Shown here: piece by piece, positions 1 to 8,377 of the stretch
How the letters are laid out: the number at the start of each line of letters is the position of its first letter
How positions within the stretch are numbered: position 1 is the stretch's first letter
Origin: Candidatus Gastranaerophilales bacterium
GTDB lineage: Bacteria > Cyanobacteriota > Vampirovibrionia > Gastranaerophilales > Gastranaerophilaceae
DNA length: 40,807 bases
Assembly (NCBI GenBank): GCA_947624665.1
Contig: CANQLK010000002.1
Span: 1-40,807 of the forward strand
Reading direction: 5' to 3'
Position numbers and translations under genes: made by a program
Notes under the pieces: model-generated
What the model was told of the DNA's origin: nothing
Database searches by the model: none
Seen by the model: the letters and a program-made list of their open reading frames with translations, nothing else

Positions 1-741
1 TATTCTGATTGCCGTAGCAATAGTTTCAGGGTGAAGAATTCTTTCTCCTCTTACTATCGCAGCTGCTCCTTGAGCTTCATATCCCATCATTTTCGGCAGA
101 TGAGTTGATTTCTTCAGCTCATAAAACTGTTCATAACCCTTAAAATATGCAGTTATATTACCCGCATTTCCAACCGGAATAAAATGGTAATCAGGCGCAT
201 CTCCAAGTGCTTCTATAATTTCAAACGCACCTGTTTTCTGTCCTTCAATTCTGTATGGATTGACCGAATTGACAAGTGTAATGGGCGAGTTTTCCGAAAT
301 TTTAATAACCATCTCAAGTGCTTCATCAAAATTACCTTGAATTGCAATAATTTCAGCACCGTACATCATTGCCTGCGAGAGCTTACCAAGTGCAATATAA
401 CCGTCAGGAATCAAAACAAAAACTCTGACACCCGCTTTAGCACCGTAAGCCGCAGCCGCTGCGCTTGTATTTCCCGTAGAAGCACATATTATCGCCTTTG
501 AACCTTCTTCAACAGCTTTTGTAACAGCCATTGTCATGCCTCTGTCTTTAAAGCTGCCCGTAGGATTGGCACCTTCATATTTTAAGTATACTTCGCCTTT
601 AAGTCCTATTTTTTTTGCCAATTTATCTGCCCTTATTAATGGAGTATTCCCTTCGTTTAAGGTTATTACGGGGGTTTTATCGTTTACGGGTAAATATTCA
701 CGATATTTATTTATTAAACCTTGATAATGATTTCTTTCCAT
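1..741 (-). CDS. thrC: threonine synthase, C-terminus cut by window edge
   Basis: Threonine synthase converts O-phosphohomoserine to threonine with PLP, the last step of the threonine pathway, in the cytosol. The reverse strand reads open from an ATG at 741 to the window edge (247 codons, no stop). The N-terminal part has the fold type II signature: LNEGNTPLIRA near residues 28-38, and NPTGSFKDRGM with the PLP-binding Lys at about residue 65, followed by a Ser/Gly-rich stretch, ASTGNTSAA. A GGAG Shine-Dalgarno sits 7 bases before the ATG. It lies 9 bases after hom on the same strand, so the two form a hom-thrC operon. The 3' end lies outside the window. Identification is strong; only the C-terminus is unseen. 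Confidence 0.95.
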   Translation of the reverse strand, partial: MERNHYQGLINKYREYLPVNDKTPVITLNEGNTPLIRADKLAKKIGLKGEVYLKYEGANPTGSFKDRGMTMAVTKAVEEGSKAIICASTGNTSAAAAAYGAKAGVRVFVLIPDGYIALGKLSQAMMYGAEIIAIQGNFDEALEMVIKISENSPITLVNSVNPYRIEGQKTGAFEIIEALGDAPDYHFIPVGNAGNITAYFKGYEQFYELKKSTHLPKMMGYEAQGAAAIVRGERILHPETIATAIRI

Positions 742-750
742 TTTTTTCTC

Positions 751-2022
751 CTAATTCATGACTCTTAAAAGACTGTTTATTTTGTTAATGCTGTCTGATT
801 TTAAAAGATTTTCAAGTGCATTTTTAACATCTGATTCTTTACTTTTTTCGGTAATAACAACAATTTCTGCCGTATTATCTTCATCAATACCTTTTTGCAT
901 AATAGTAGAAATATTAATATTATTTTTACCGCAAATGGTTCCTATAATTCCGATAACACCCGGGTTATTGCTCGCTTGAATTGATATATAATATTCATTA
1001 TAAGTATCACCTATATCAATTTGGACTGCATTTTCATCGTGTTTACATTTAGTAAGCGGAAGCGGATAATCTGAAATTTCCAGTTCCGAAGTTAATGTTA
1101 ATAAATCCCCGACAACAGAACTTGAGGTGGGTTCCGCACCTGCACCTGCACCTGTTAAAACTAAATCTCCGACAGGATATCCTGATATCATTATTGAATT
1201 TGTTGCATTTTTAACTTTTGCGAGCAAATGTTTTTTTGCAACAAGCATAGGATGAACCCTTACATCTACTCTTCCGTCGTCTAACAACTGCCCCATTGCT
1301 ATAAGTTTGATTGTATATCCCAGTTCCTTTGCTGCTTTTATATCCTGAGGTTTTATATTCGTTATTCCTTCTGTGTAAATTTTATTAATATCTATTTTTT
1401 TATTAAAAGATATTGTTGAAAGAATAGCTATTTTATAAGCGGCATCAAAGCCTTCAACATCTCCCGTCGGATCGGTTTCCGCATAGCCTAAATCCTGAGC
1501 CTGCTTTAAAGCCGTTTCGTAAGAAAGCTCTTTTTCCGCCATTTTTGTGAGTATATAATTTGTTGTTCCGTTAAGAATGGCCGCTATTTTATTAATTTTA
1601 TTAGCGCATAATGTTGTTTTTATAGGCATTATTATAGGAATACCACCTGCTACCGCAGCTTCATATAATATTGTTACGTTATTTTCTTTAGCTAATCCGA
1701 AAAGCTCGCTTCCACGTTTAGCAAGAAGTTCTTTATTCGCCGTTACTATATGTTTCTTATTTTTTATAGCAGCTGAAAGAATTTCAAAAGCAGGACTTAT
1801 ACCTCCCGCTACCTCTATTACAATGTCTATATCGGGATTATTTACTATATCAAAAGGATTATCCGTTAAAAGATTTGTATTGAAATTTTCAATATCCCTC
1901 TTTTTATTAATATTTTTAACGGCTATATTCTCGATTTTTATTTTATTGAATGACTGCAAAAGCTTGTAAACACCGACTCCAACTGTCCCTAACCCTATCA
2001 TGCCTGCTTTAAATGTTTTCAT
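751..2022 (-). CDS. hom: homoserine dehydrogenase with C-terminal ACT domain
   Basis: NAD(P)-dependent homoserine dehydrogenase (423 aa) reduces aspartate semialdehyde to homoserine, the branch point to threonine and methionine. The sequence shows an N-terminal Rossmann motif (GLGTVGVGVY, residues 10-19), the conserved NGTTNYILTKM segment around residue 150, and the substrate-binding region with GYAETDPTGDVEGFDAAYK near 178-197. The C-terminal about 80 residues (from YYISIQASNNPGV) form an ACT domain, which in this family gives threonine feedback inhibition. Length is typical of the ACT-bearing monofunctional enzyme. The ATG at 2022 has a clear GGAG Shine-Dalgarno (CGGAGAAATAATG). It is followed 9 bases later by thrC, so both enzymes are probably co-transcribed. 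Confidence 0.96.
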   Translation of the reverse strand: MKTFKAGMIGLGTVGVGVYKLLQSFNKIKIENIAVKNINKKRDIENFNTNLLTDNPFDIVNNPDIDIVIEVAGGISPAFEILSAAIKNKKHIVTANKELLAKRGSELFGLAKENNVTILYEAAVAGGIPIIMPIKTTLCANKINKIAAILNGTTNYILTKMAEKELSYETALKQAQDLGYAETDPTGDVEGFDAAYKIAILSTISFNKKIDINKIYTEGITNIKPQDIKAAKELGYTIKLIAMGQLLDDGRVDVRVHPMLVAKKHLLAKVKNATNSIMISGYPVGDLVLTGAGAGAEPTSSSVVGDLLTLTSELEISDYPLPLTKCKHDENAVQIDIGDTYNEYYISIQASNNPGVIGIIGTICGKNNINISTIMQKGIDEDNTAEIVVITEKSKESDVKNALENLLKSDSINKINSLLRVMN

Positions 2023-2198
2023 TATTTCTCCGAAAATTGTATGTTCAAAAATATTATATTAGATAAATAAAAATCAATAAAGACAGTATAAAAAACTTTA
2101 AATTAAGAAATGTAACGAAAATAAAAAAAATTGAAATCGGGGAAAAAATAAAGTTTTTATATAAATGTAGATAGAGAAAATAAACAGAGGGTAAAAAG

Positions 2199-2426
2199 AT
2201 GGGAAATGGAACATATATTCCGGTATTTAATGTAGCAAATATGGCAGGATATACTACAGTATTTTCCACCTCTAAGGGCGGAGAAACGGCAGGAAGCGTA
2301 GCAAGAAACGGAGCATCAACTTCATCAGGAAGTGCATTTCAAGGTGGAGAAACAGCAGGAAGCGTAGCTTGCGGCGGTTCTTCGGGCGGTTTTTCAGGCG
2401 GATGTTCTTACAGTGCAATTGCTTAG
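2199..2426 (+). CDS. small Gly/Ser/Ala-rich protein with duplicated GGETAGSVA motif
   Basis: A 75-residue protein I do not recognise. It has a strong ribosome-binding site (GAGGG, 7 bases before the ATG) and a terminator-like hairpin downstream at 2581-2616, which supports a real small gene. The first 25 residues are moderately hydrophobic (TYIPVFNVANMAGYTTVF) without a classical signal peptide. Then GGETAGSVA occurs twice, at residues 27-35 and 49-57, 22 residues apart. The tail is Gly/Ser-rich and carries the only two cysteines (C58 and C69), ending SYSAIA. The organisation (short, repeated block, Gly/Ser/Cys tail) resembles ribosomally made peptide precursors or small surface proteins, but no maturase lies next to it. 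Function is unknown; the peptide-precursor idea is inference only. Confidence 0.6.
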   Translation: MGNGTYIPVFNVANMAGYTTVFSTSKGGETAGSVARNGASTSSGSAFQGGETAGSVACGGSSGGFSGGCSYSAIA

Positions 2427-2454
2427 TAATATTTTTAAAAGCATGTAAGAGCAA

Positions 2455-2564
2455 TCACAAAATTTTTGATAACTGATTAATTTAATCTGGTGTCGCAACA
2501 TTACGCTTGTGCATATTGTAACCTTTTCAATACGCCACTCACAAAATTTTTGATAACTAATTAA
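2455..2564. repeat. pair of 26-bp direct repeats flanking a dispersed-repeat fragment
   Basis: TCACAAAATTTTTGATAACT plus six further bases occurs at 2455-2480 and again at 2539-2564 with a single G-to-A difference. The 58 bases between the two copies begin with the start of the dispersed repeat described at 2477-2509. The arrangement looks like target or end duplication around an inserted short element, or a small composite repeat. It lies in the 208-bp intergenic space between the convergent small-peptide and zinc-ribbon genes. Confidence 0.75.
2477..2509 (+). repeat. dispersed repeat, copy 1 (partial)
   Basis: 33 bases containing AATTTAATCTGGTGTCGCAA and then CATTACGCTTG match, without mismatch, the reverse complement of 38957-38989. 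The first 20 of the motif also match 12632-12651. The far half of the element seen in the other two copies is absent here; the sequence diverges after 2509. It lies 50 bases after the stop of the small Gly-rich gene. Confidence 0.85.
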
Positions 2565-2580
2565 AATTTTAACGACATAG

Positions 2581-2616
2581 AAAAAGAAAGAGGCAGATTT
2601 TGCCTCTTTCTTTTTT
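2581..2616. terminator. bidirectional rho-independent terminator
   Basis: A perfect 15-bp stem (AAAAAGAAAGAGGCA at 2581-2595 pairing with 2601-2615) closes a 5-base loop and is followed by a T run on the plus strand. Because the outer stem is A/T-rich, the minus strand also reads a T-rich tail. It sits between the convergent genes ending at 2426 (plus) and 2635 (minus), so it can end both transcripts. Confidence 0.85.
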
Positions 2617-2634
2617 ATAAAGTAATTATTTAAA

Positions 2635-2910
2635 TTATTGTTGAGCTTCTTTAATAGCTGCATAACAGTCTTTGCAGTACACTTCTTTACCTTCGATTGG
2701 TTTAAAAGGTACTTTTGTTTGACAGCCGCATTTAGAACAAGTTACTTCATAAAGTTTTCTTCTGTTCTTTTGTCTTCTGTTTTTTCTGCATTCGGGGCAG
2801 CGTTTTGGCTTATTAACAAGTCCTCTTGCTGCGTAAAATTCTTGTTCACCTGCCGTAAACACAAATTCACTTCCGCAATCTTCGCAAATAAGCTTTTCAT
2901 CTTCGTACAT
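2635..2910 (-). CDS. small protein with two zinc-ribbon Cys clusters
   Basis: A 91-residue basic protein with four CXXC-type pairs: C9-x2-C12 and C38-x2-C41 in the N-terminal half, then C59-x2-C62 and C79-x2-C82. The N-terminal half (LICEDCGSEFVFTAGEQEFYAARGL...RCPECR) fits the zinc-ribbon family found in many environmental bacteria. The C-terminal pair (CSKCGC...VYCKDCY) forms a second ribbon. Between them lies an Arg/Lys-rich linker (RKNRRQKNRRKLYEV), which suggests nucleic-acid contact. The start has a good GGAG ribosome site 9 bases upstream. No operon partner on its strand. The biological role is not known; zinc binding is well supported by the motif, RNA or DNA binding is inference. Confidence 0.85.
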   Translation of the reverse strand: MYEDEKLICEDCGSEFVFTAGEQEFYAARGLVNKPKRCPECRKNRRQKNRRKLYEVTCSKCGCQTKVPFKPIEGKEVYCKDCYAAIKEAQQ

Positions 2911-3000
2911 GTTGTCTTCTCCTTAGTTTGTAATGCTTGTAAATAATTTGCGATAGGAATTAAAATTGTTTAATTACTAATTTTTATCTACACAAACATT

Positions 3001-3012
3001 GTATAATTATAC
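3001..3012. promoter_or_regulatory. 12-bp perfect palindrome containing TATAAT on both strands
   Basis: GTATAATTATAC is its own reverse complement and gives a perfect -10 hexamer in each direction. It lies in the 247-bp space between the divergent zinc-ribbon gene (minus) and the 3158 operon (plus), about 90 and 145 bases from the two start codons. It could act as a shared -10 region, but I see no convincing -35 on either side. Confidence 0.3.
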
Positions 3013-3157
3013 TATATTTTTAGCAAGAAGAATGTTTCTATAAATTAATATTTTTATTATGTTAACTTATGTAAATTTTTTATTTTTAATATCTGTAATA
3101 TAGCAATAATATTGTTTTAGCATGTTTAAATGCATGGGTATGTATCTGTGAGGAAAA

Positions 3158-4270
3158 ATGGTCTATATAGCAGGAGTTCAAAGCAGAATTAACAATAGTG
3201 CGCCGTTATCTTTTAAAAAGAAAGAAGATAAAAAAGGAGCCTGTGAAAATAAGGATGAGCTTTTATATAAAGCAAGAAAAAATCACCCTGTTACATTGGG
3301 ATTAAAGATTCAGGCAAATAAACTGAAAAATGCCTTTACCACATATCCGATAAAAGGTTTGGAAGGAAGTAAAAATTCAAACTTCTACGAGTTTTTAACA
3401 ATGGGGATGGTTCCGTATTTGATAGGAAGCGGAGCAATGATAGCCGTATTCAATGCCGCAAGTGCTTTCTTTGATACGCAATCTGCCGTAAATGCTTCTA
3501 AAATAGGCAAAAAGATGGGACTTGGAGTTTTGTTCTACGGAGTAGCAAAAACTCTTTCAAAGAAATTAATCGAAACTCCCGTAAATTTAAAATACGGCAT
3601 AGATGTTAATTTACCGTACAAAAAGGTTATTAACGAATTACCCGAAAAAAGAAATAAAGATGATTTAGTTTCGTATGAATATCATAAGGCATACGAAAGT
3701 GTTGATTTCCCACGCTGGGATTTATTCTACAACAACAAGGATTTCGGTGAAAACAGAAACGATTATTATTTAAAAGTCGGAAAGAAAATGGGTTTTAACA
3801 ACGAAGATTTGGAACATGCCGATCAAAAAGTTAAACCCGTTATTAAAGAAAAAGTCATAAAAACTAGATTATTCTCTACATTAAGTTCATATTTATGGGC
3901 AGCAACAGGTGTAGGTATTGCTTCTCAAAAGCCGTGGGAAAATTTCGTCATAAATCCGTCTAAAAGATTTTTTAATTTTAAAAATTCACTAATAAATGCT
4001 AAAAAAGCAAAAGAAGCAGGAAATATTATTGCAAAGAATGACAATTTTGTTAAAGATTTTGCAAAAACTTTCGCAAAAAGTACAAAAGAATTTGTTAAAG
4101 GACATAACAAATCTACGGGTATTGCGGGAAAAATTTTGTTAAGTTCTGCAATTTGTATGACATTATTAGGAAATTTTTCAACTTTATTTGACTTTAATAA
4201 ATATAAGGGCAATAAAATTCAAGCGTCCGCTTCTATAATAGACGAAAACAAAAATAAGGTAGTATGCTGA
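3158..4270 (+). CDS. unrecognised multi-pass membrane protein, first gene of the 3.2-8.7 kb block
   Basis: A 370-residue protein I cannot assign to a known family. There is no classical signal peptide. The first 25 residues (ending LSFKKK) resemble the N-termini of two other unknown proteins in this window. Hydrophobic segments lie at about residues 82-105 (GMVPYLIGSGAMIAVF), 119-131, 238-256 (SYLWAATGVGIAS) and 323-345, with a charged, soluble stretch of about 95 residues between the second and third. The sequence TPVNLKYGIDV at 140-150 matches APLKARTGVDI in the next gene, in the same position relative to the flanking membrane segments, so the two may be distant paralogues. The ATG has GAGGA just upstream. 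The stop precedes the next ATG by 1 base, indicating an operon. It is Lys-rich overall. Confidence 0.8.
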   Translation: MVYIAGVQSRINNSAPLSFKKKEDKKGACENKDELLYKARKNHPVTLGLKIQANKLKNAFTTYPIKGLEGSKNSNFYEFLTMGMVPYLIGSGAMIAVFNAASAFFDTQSAVNASKIGKKMGLGVLFYGVAKTLSKKLIETPVNLKYGIDVNLPYKKVINELPEKRNKDDLVSYEYHKAYESVDFPRWDLFYNNKDFGENRNDYYLKVGKKMGFNNEDLEHADQKVKPVIKEKVIKTRLFSTLSSYLWAATGVGIASQKPWENFVINPSKRFFNFKNSLINAKKAKEAGNIIAKNDNFVKDFAKTFAKSTKEFVKGHNKSTGIAGKILLSSAICMTLLGNFSTLFDFNKYKGNKIQASASIIDENKNKVVC

Positions 4271-4271
4271 T

Positions 4272-6626
4272 ATGGCAAATGTATTAAACTCAATAGTATC
4301 AAATAAATCAATATATCCGAATAGCGGAAATAATATGCCTGCATATACCATAGATACGGAAGGCAAGGTAAAACCTTTGGAATATAAGGGAAAATTGTTA
4401 CCTTCAAGAATTATAGGATCTCCGATAGAATACGTAAAAGACCTTAAAAAGGATGTAGTCAGCATAGGTAAAGCTGCAAAAGGTGAAGCTAACGACCATG
4501 AACTCGGAAGAATAAATGATTTGGCTATGAAATTGGGTTCTTTAGGATTAGCCTCGTATTTATTTGTTAAAAATCCTTTAAAACTCAGCAAAGCAATGGA
4601 ATTTGCAGGTTTCGGAACCTTTTTTGCAGCAATGTCCTTGTGGCCCAAAATTGCAATACAAGCTCCATTAAAAGCAAGAACGGGTGTCGATATTCACCAA
4701 AAATATATTGATACTCAGGGTCGTAAAAAAATGTTATATCAAGATCCGCAATATGTTTTGACGGATTTGTATACAAAAGAAGATTTGGAAAAATTGGGAG
4801 ATAAACTTAAAGTAAGCAAAGATATTCCCGACAGAGATAATTTTACAAAACAAAGAGCGCAAAAAGTCGCATTACAAGGAAATACATTGTGGATGATGAC
4901 CGCAGGGTTTGCTTCTCCGTTAATGAGCGCTTTGGGTTGTAATGTGTTAGAAAAACCAATAGGTGCCGCAATTGAAAATTTGGATATGTTAACTTCCGAA
5001 AGAGCACTTAATTCGGGTAATTATCAGGGATTTTTCGGAAAAATCAAACAAAAATTTGCCGACAGATCATTCGCAAGATTTATTGAAAAAAATGCAAACA
5101 GAGCTTTAGATGATAGTTTAATAAAACAATTGAGAAACAGAATAACGGCTAATTCTTCTTTTGACCAGTTAGGTGATGCCGTTGTCGAAGAATTAAAATT
5201 GTTAAGAGAAAAATCTTCTTCTGTAGATTTAAACTTTGTTAAAAACGCATTAAAGGGAATAGTACCTGAGAATGTATTTGAATCTATGTCGCCCGAAGCA
5301 GCAGAGGCACTTAATCAAAGTATAAGCGAAGGCTCTTTTGACCATATAGCAAAAATAGTTTCGGGAGTTGTTCATACAAAACCCGGAAATAAGCAAAAGA
5401 AGTTAAGAGAAACTATTATAAAACAGTTAAATAATTATCAGTCTGAAAATTCTCCCGCATTGTCGGAAGTATCAAAATCAGTGAAAAAATTATATGAGGG
5501 TGTTGCCGAATTTTCTAAGGGTGAAAATGCTCTTAACCGCTTTATCAACTCAAGAGTAGGAAATAAATCAGGCAGCTTCGTTGCAAAACAATATGACAGA
5601 TTCGGAAACAGCTTGATGAAGTCACTTGGCTTTAATATGAAAGAATTAAGAGCTATTGCAAACGGTAATATCAATATTTTCACGGAAAGATTGGAAGCTG
5701 TTGCAAAAAATCCCGAACAATATGACAGAGCAGTTAGAAACTTAGCCCAGTTAACGGACAAATATGAACAAGTTACGGGAAAACAATTTATAGAAACAGT
5801 AAAATCAAAATCAGGCGAAATATATTCCGGTGCAAGTGAAAACATGAGAAAGAACGGATTTAAAATTATTGCCGAAAAAATTTCATCGGGAGCCGAAAAT
5901 GAAGCAGGAACAATGAAAAACTTTGTTAATTCCGAAGCTAAAAGAAACGGTCTCGGTGCAAAATCTTCATTCTACAGAGTTCTTCAAAATTTTGATATAT
6001 TCAACAGAGCCGCACAAAAAACCGATACCGGAATGAATTTATTGAAAAATCAACTCGAACAAGCAATGATAAACAACGGTGCAGGATGTGATTCCGCAAC
6101 ACTACAAAAATTGGAAGAAGCTTGCAAACGAATTCTTTTAACAGGTAATGCCAATACTCATACCGAAAAATTGGCAGAATTGTCGGACATTGAATATAAA
6201 GCCGTTATGGATGTCTTATTTGGTGAAAAATCATCAGGAATAAAAGAATCATTAACAAGGACATTGGGTAATGAAAAATCTAATGCGTTTATGAAAAATT
6301 TCAATGAATATCTGGGTGAGTTCAAAACAAAAGTGGCAAATTGGCAAAATGGTATGACAGCAAATTTATCAAGACGTGTTCATTCTCCGATAGACAATGC
6401 AGGAAAAATCTCAAACGGTATTGAAAGAAATAACATAATAGGACAGGAAACCAAAGATTTGGTTCAAGATATGGCAAAGAAAATGTATAACTCCAAGAAA
6501 TGGCTGCATATTTTTGGAGGTGCAATGGCTGTATTGACCGCCGTAACGTTAGTTGCAGGTCTTATGATAGGACGTAAAGGCGAAACGGAAAAACAGGTTG
6601 AAATGGAAAGCAGAAAAGATGGCTAA
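4272..6626 (+). CDS. unrecognised 784-aa membrane-anchored helical protein
   Basis: A large unassigned protein. Hydrophobic segments occur at about residues 88-100, 110-128 (FAGFGTFFAAMSLWPKIA), 204-222 (TLWMMTAGFASPLMSALG) and close to the C-terminus at 744-766 (HIFGGAMAVLTAVTLVAGLM). The roughly 520 residues between the third and last segments are charged, helix-favouring and largely without Pro/Gly clusters, like an elongated soluble domain held between membrane anchors. APLKARTGVDI (131-141) is shared with the preceding protein. No catalytic motif was found. It starts 1 base after the previous stop, and its end overlaps the start of the GH13-like gene by 8 bases, so translation is probably coupled. 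Gene reality is clear from length and codon use; function is unknown. Confidence 0.82.
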   Translation: MANVLNSIVSNKSIYPNSGNNMPAYTIDTEGKVKPLEYKGKLLPSRIIGSPIEYVKDLKKDVVSIGKAAKGEANDHELGRINDLAMKLGSLGLASYLFVKNPLKLSKAMEFAGFGTFFAAMSLWPKIAIQAPLKARTGVDIHQKYIDTQGRKKMLYQDPQYVLTDLYTKEDLEKLGDKLKVSKDIPDRDNFTKQRAQKVALQGNTLWMMTAGFASPLMSALGCNVLEKPIGAAIENLDMLTSERALNSGNYQGFFGKIKQKFADRSFARFIEKNANRALDDSLIKQLRNRITANSSFDQLGDAVVEELKLLREKSSSVDLNFVKNALKGIVPENVFESMSPEAAEALNQSISEGSFDHIAKIVSGVVHTKPGNKQKKLRETIIKQLNNYQSENSPALSEVSKSVKKLYEGVAEFSKGENALNRFINSRVGNKSGSFVAKQYDRFGNSLMKSLGFNMKELRAIANGNINIFTERLEAVAKNPEQYDRAVRNLAQLTDKYEQVTGKQFIETVKSKSGEIYSGASENMRKNGFKIIAEKISSGAENEAGTMKNFVNSEAKRNGLGAKSSFYRVLQNFDIFNRAAQKTDTGMNLLKNQLEQAMINNGAGCDSATLQKLEEACKRILLTGNANTHTEKLAELSDIEYKAVMDVLFGEKSSGIKESLTRTLGNEKSNAFMKNFNEYLGEFKTKVANWQNGMTANLSRRVHSPIDNAGKISNGIERNNIIGQETKDLVQDMAKKMYNSKKWLHIFGGAMAVLTAVTLVAGLMIGRKGETEKQVEMESRKDG

Positions 6627-8367
6627 TTATATTAACAAAATGATGAATAATGTTCTTCCGCAGCAAACACAAACAGTTTCTACGGTCAATCCTGCAATGA
6701 ATTATCAAGTTCCACAAACTGCTCAAACCGTTCAGGTTCAAACTTTAGGTTCCAATATACTTGAACAGTTCCTGCAAAACAGAGCTTTAATTGCCGTTCC
6801 AAGTGTTAATATTAAAGAAAATCCGAACGTTGAATATAAAAATAATCTGAGAACCAAATTTCAAAATAATGATGCCAAAATAATGGGTGTTATTATAAGA
6901 AGTCTTGGAGCTAAAGATAATACGGGAAATCAGCTTTTAAGAAAAGGTGATATAAGAGGCAATTTTAATAATGCAATAGAAAGGCTCGATGAAATGAAAA
7001 ATCTCGGGATTAACACATTGCATGTATTGCCAGTAAATCCTCCCGGAAAGAAAAATGCAATAGGAACGGCAGGTTCGGTTTATGCACCGGCTGATTTATT
7101 AAAAATAGATCCCGCTTTAGATGATCCTAATGACCCCAGAACCGTTAAAGAAGAATTTAAAAATTTCATTAATGAATGTCATAAACGTGGTATCAGCGTA
7201 ATGCTTGATTTACCCAGCTGTGCTTCTTACGATTTATTTTTGGAAAGACCCGAGTTAATGGCATTTGACAAGGATGGAACCCCCAAAACTCCCGGAGGTT
7301 GGGCTGATATCAGAATGTTTAATCCTTGGAAAGATGAGTCTAAACGTGAATTAAATCCTGATTTATTGCAATATCACAAAGATTTTGTTGATATGTGTTT
7401 GGATTTGGGCGTTGACGGTATAAGAAGCGATGTTGCGAGGACAAAACCGACCGAATTTTGGGATATTTTGGTAAAATATTCAAGAGAAAAAGACCCCGAA
7501 TTCGCTTGGTTAGCCGAAAGCTACACTTATGAAGATGCTTCTCCCCAACTTAATATGAACTATGACCGCCCTGAAGATTCCTTAAGAGCAGGTTTTGACA
7601 GCTTCTACGGTCAATACCATAATTTCCACGAATGGCTTAAGGCAGAAGACTTAGTTAATTATGTAAGAGAAAATATAGAAATGTCCGATAAACTTGATGC
7701 GGGCAAATCTTTAATAGGTTCTTTCGGTACTCATGATGATATTTCAATTATGAATCATGGCGGAGTCACCTATTCTAACCTTGTTTCAGGACTTCAAGCA
7801 ACTCTTCCGATGTTAAATCCTTATTATTTTGACGGATACCAGACCGGTGATGACTATATTTATGATTTTGAAAATGAACACGATCAAGAATCCGATACCG
7901 ATTCCGATGAATGCACCGTTCACCATGGCAGACCCGATATATTTAATTACTCAAGACCTTTAATAGGAAAACATCCCGAAATCGGCGATTTTATGAAAAA
8001 TACTCTGGATATCAGAAGCAATCCTAAATATCATGATATCTTAACAAAAGGCTCTTTCATTCCTTTAAAAACAAATAATAAAGATGATCAAATCATAGCT
8101 TTTGCAAGACATTATAACGGAAAAACATTGGTTGTCATCGCAAACAGAGATGTCAATGCCGTTCAAAGCGGTAATGTATTTATTCCCGGCTTAAATCAAA
8201 ATCAACAGCTTACTAATTTATTTAATTCTTATGGCGAAGATTCAACTATTCAGGCTGATGAAGGTAAGTTTAATGTCGATCTCGGCCCGGGGCGTATCCA
8301 TTTGTTTGAAGTAGATACCCCTGATATTGAAAATTCAGGACTCGAAGTTCTTAAACAAAAATTATAG
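6619..8367 (+). CDS. GH13 (alpha-amylase-like) family protein with low-complexity N-terminus
   Basis: About 582 residues. Residues 1-60 are Gln/Thr/Val-rich (PQQTQTVSTVNP...) without a signal peptide. A (beta/alpha)8 barrel of the alpha-amylase superfamily follows. GH13 landmarks: region II GVDGIRSDVAR with nucleophile Asp271, region III WLAESY with acid/base Glu300, and region IV FGTHDD with His372-Asp373. Region I is odd: VMLDLPSCAS keeps the Asp (197), but the usual Asn-His is replaced by Cys-Ala-Ser, somewhat as in GlgE-type maltosyltransferases. A beta-sandwich-like tail (IIAFARHYNGKTLVVIANRD...GRIHLFEV) ends the protein. The ATG at 6619 is chosen because MANYINK mirrors the preceding gene's MANVLNS; an in-frame ATG at 6598 would add 7 residues. 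Substrate unknown; an active glucan hydrolase or transferase is plausible since the triad is intact. Confidence 0.88.
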   Translation: MANYINKMMNNVLPQQTQTVSTVNPAMNYQVPQTAQTVQVQTLGSNILEQFLQNRALIAVPSVNIKENPNVEYKNNLRTKFQNNDAKIMGVIIRSLGAKDNTGNQLLRKGDIRGNFNNAIERLDEMKNLGINTLHVLPVNPPGKKNAIGTAGSVYAPADLLKIDPALDDPNDPRTVKEEFKNFINECHKRGISVMLDLPSCASYDLFLERPELMAFDKDGTPKTPGGWADIRMFNPWKDESKRELNPDLLQYHKDFVDMCLDLGVDGIRSDVARTKPTEFWDILVKYSREKDPEFAWLAESYTYEDASPQLNMNYDRPEDSLRAGFDSFYGQYHNFHEWLKAEDLVNYVRENIEMSDKLDAGKSLIGSFGTHDDISIMNHGGVTYSNLVSGLQATLPMLNPYYFDGYQTGDDYIYDFENEHDQESDTDSDECTVHHGRPDIFNYSRPLIGKHPEIGDFMKNTLDIRSNPKYHDILTKGSFIPLKTNNKDDQIIAFARHYNGKTLVVIANRDVNAVQSGNVFIPGLNQNQQLTNLFNSYGEDSTIQADEGKFNVDLGPGRIHLFEVDTPDIENSGLEVLKQKL

Positions 8368-8377
8368 GAATACTATC

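Noticed and set aside
758..1969. Plus-strand open frames of 73 and 130 codons inside hom
   Set aside because: They lie antisense to a clearly conserved homoserine dehydrogenase and have hydrophobic, low-information translations typical of shadow frames.
2023..2198. Threonine or other riboswitch upstream of hom
   Set aside because: The region is plain A/T-rich sequence with no conserved stem or terminator structure that I can see.
2054..2663. Minus-strand open frames of 60-89 codons over the small Gly-rich gene and the repeats
   Set aside because: No ribosome sites, Phe/Leu/Lys-rich translations, and they run through the terminator and repeats; the plus-strand gene explains the region better.
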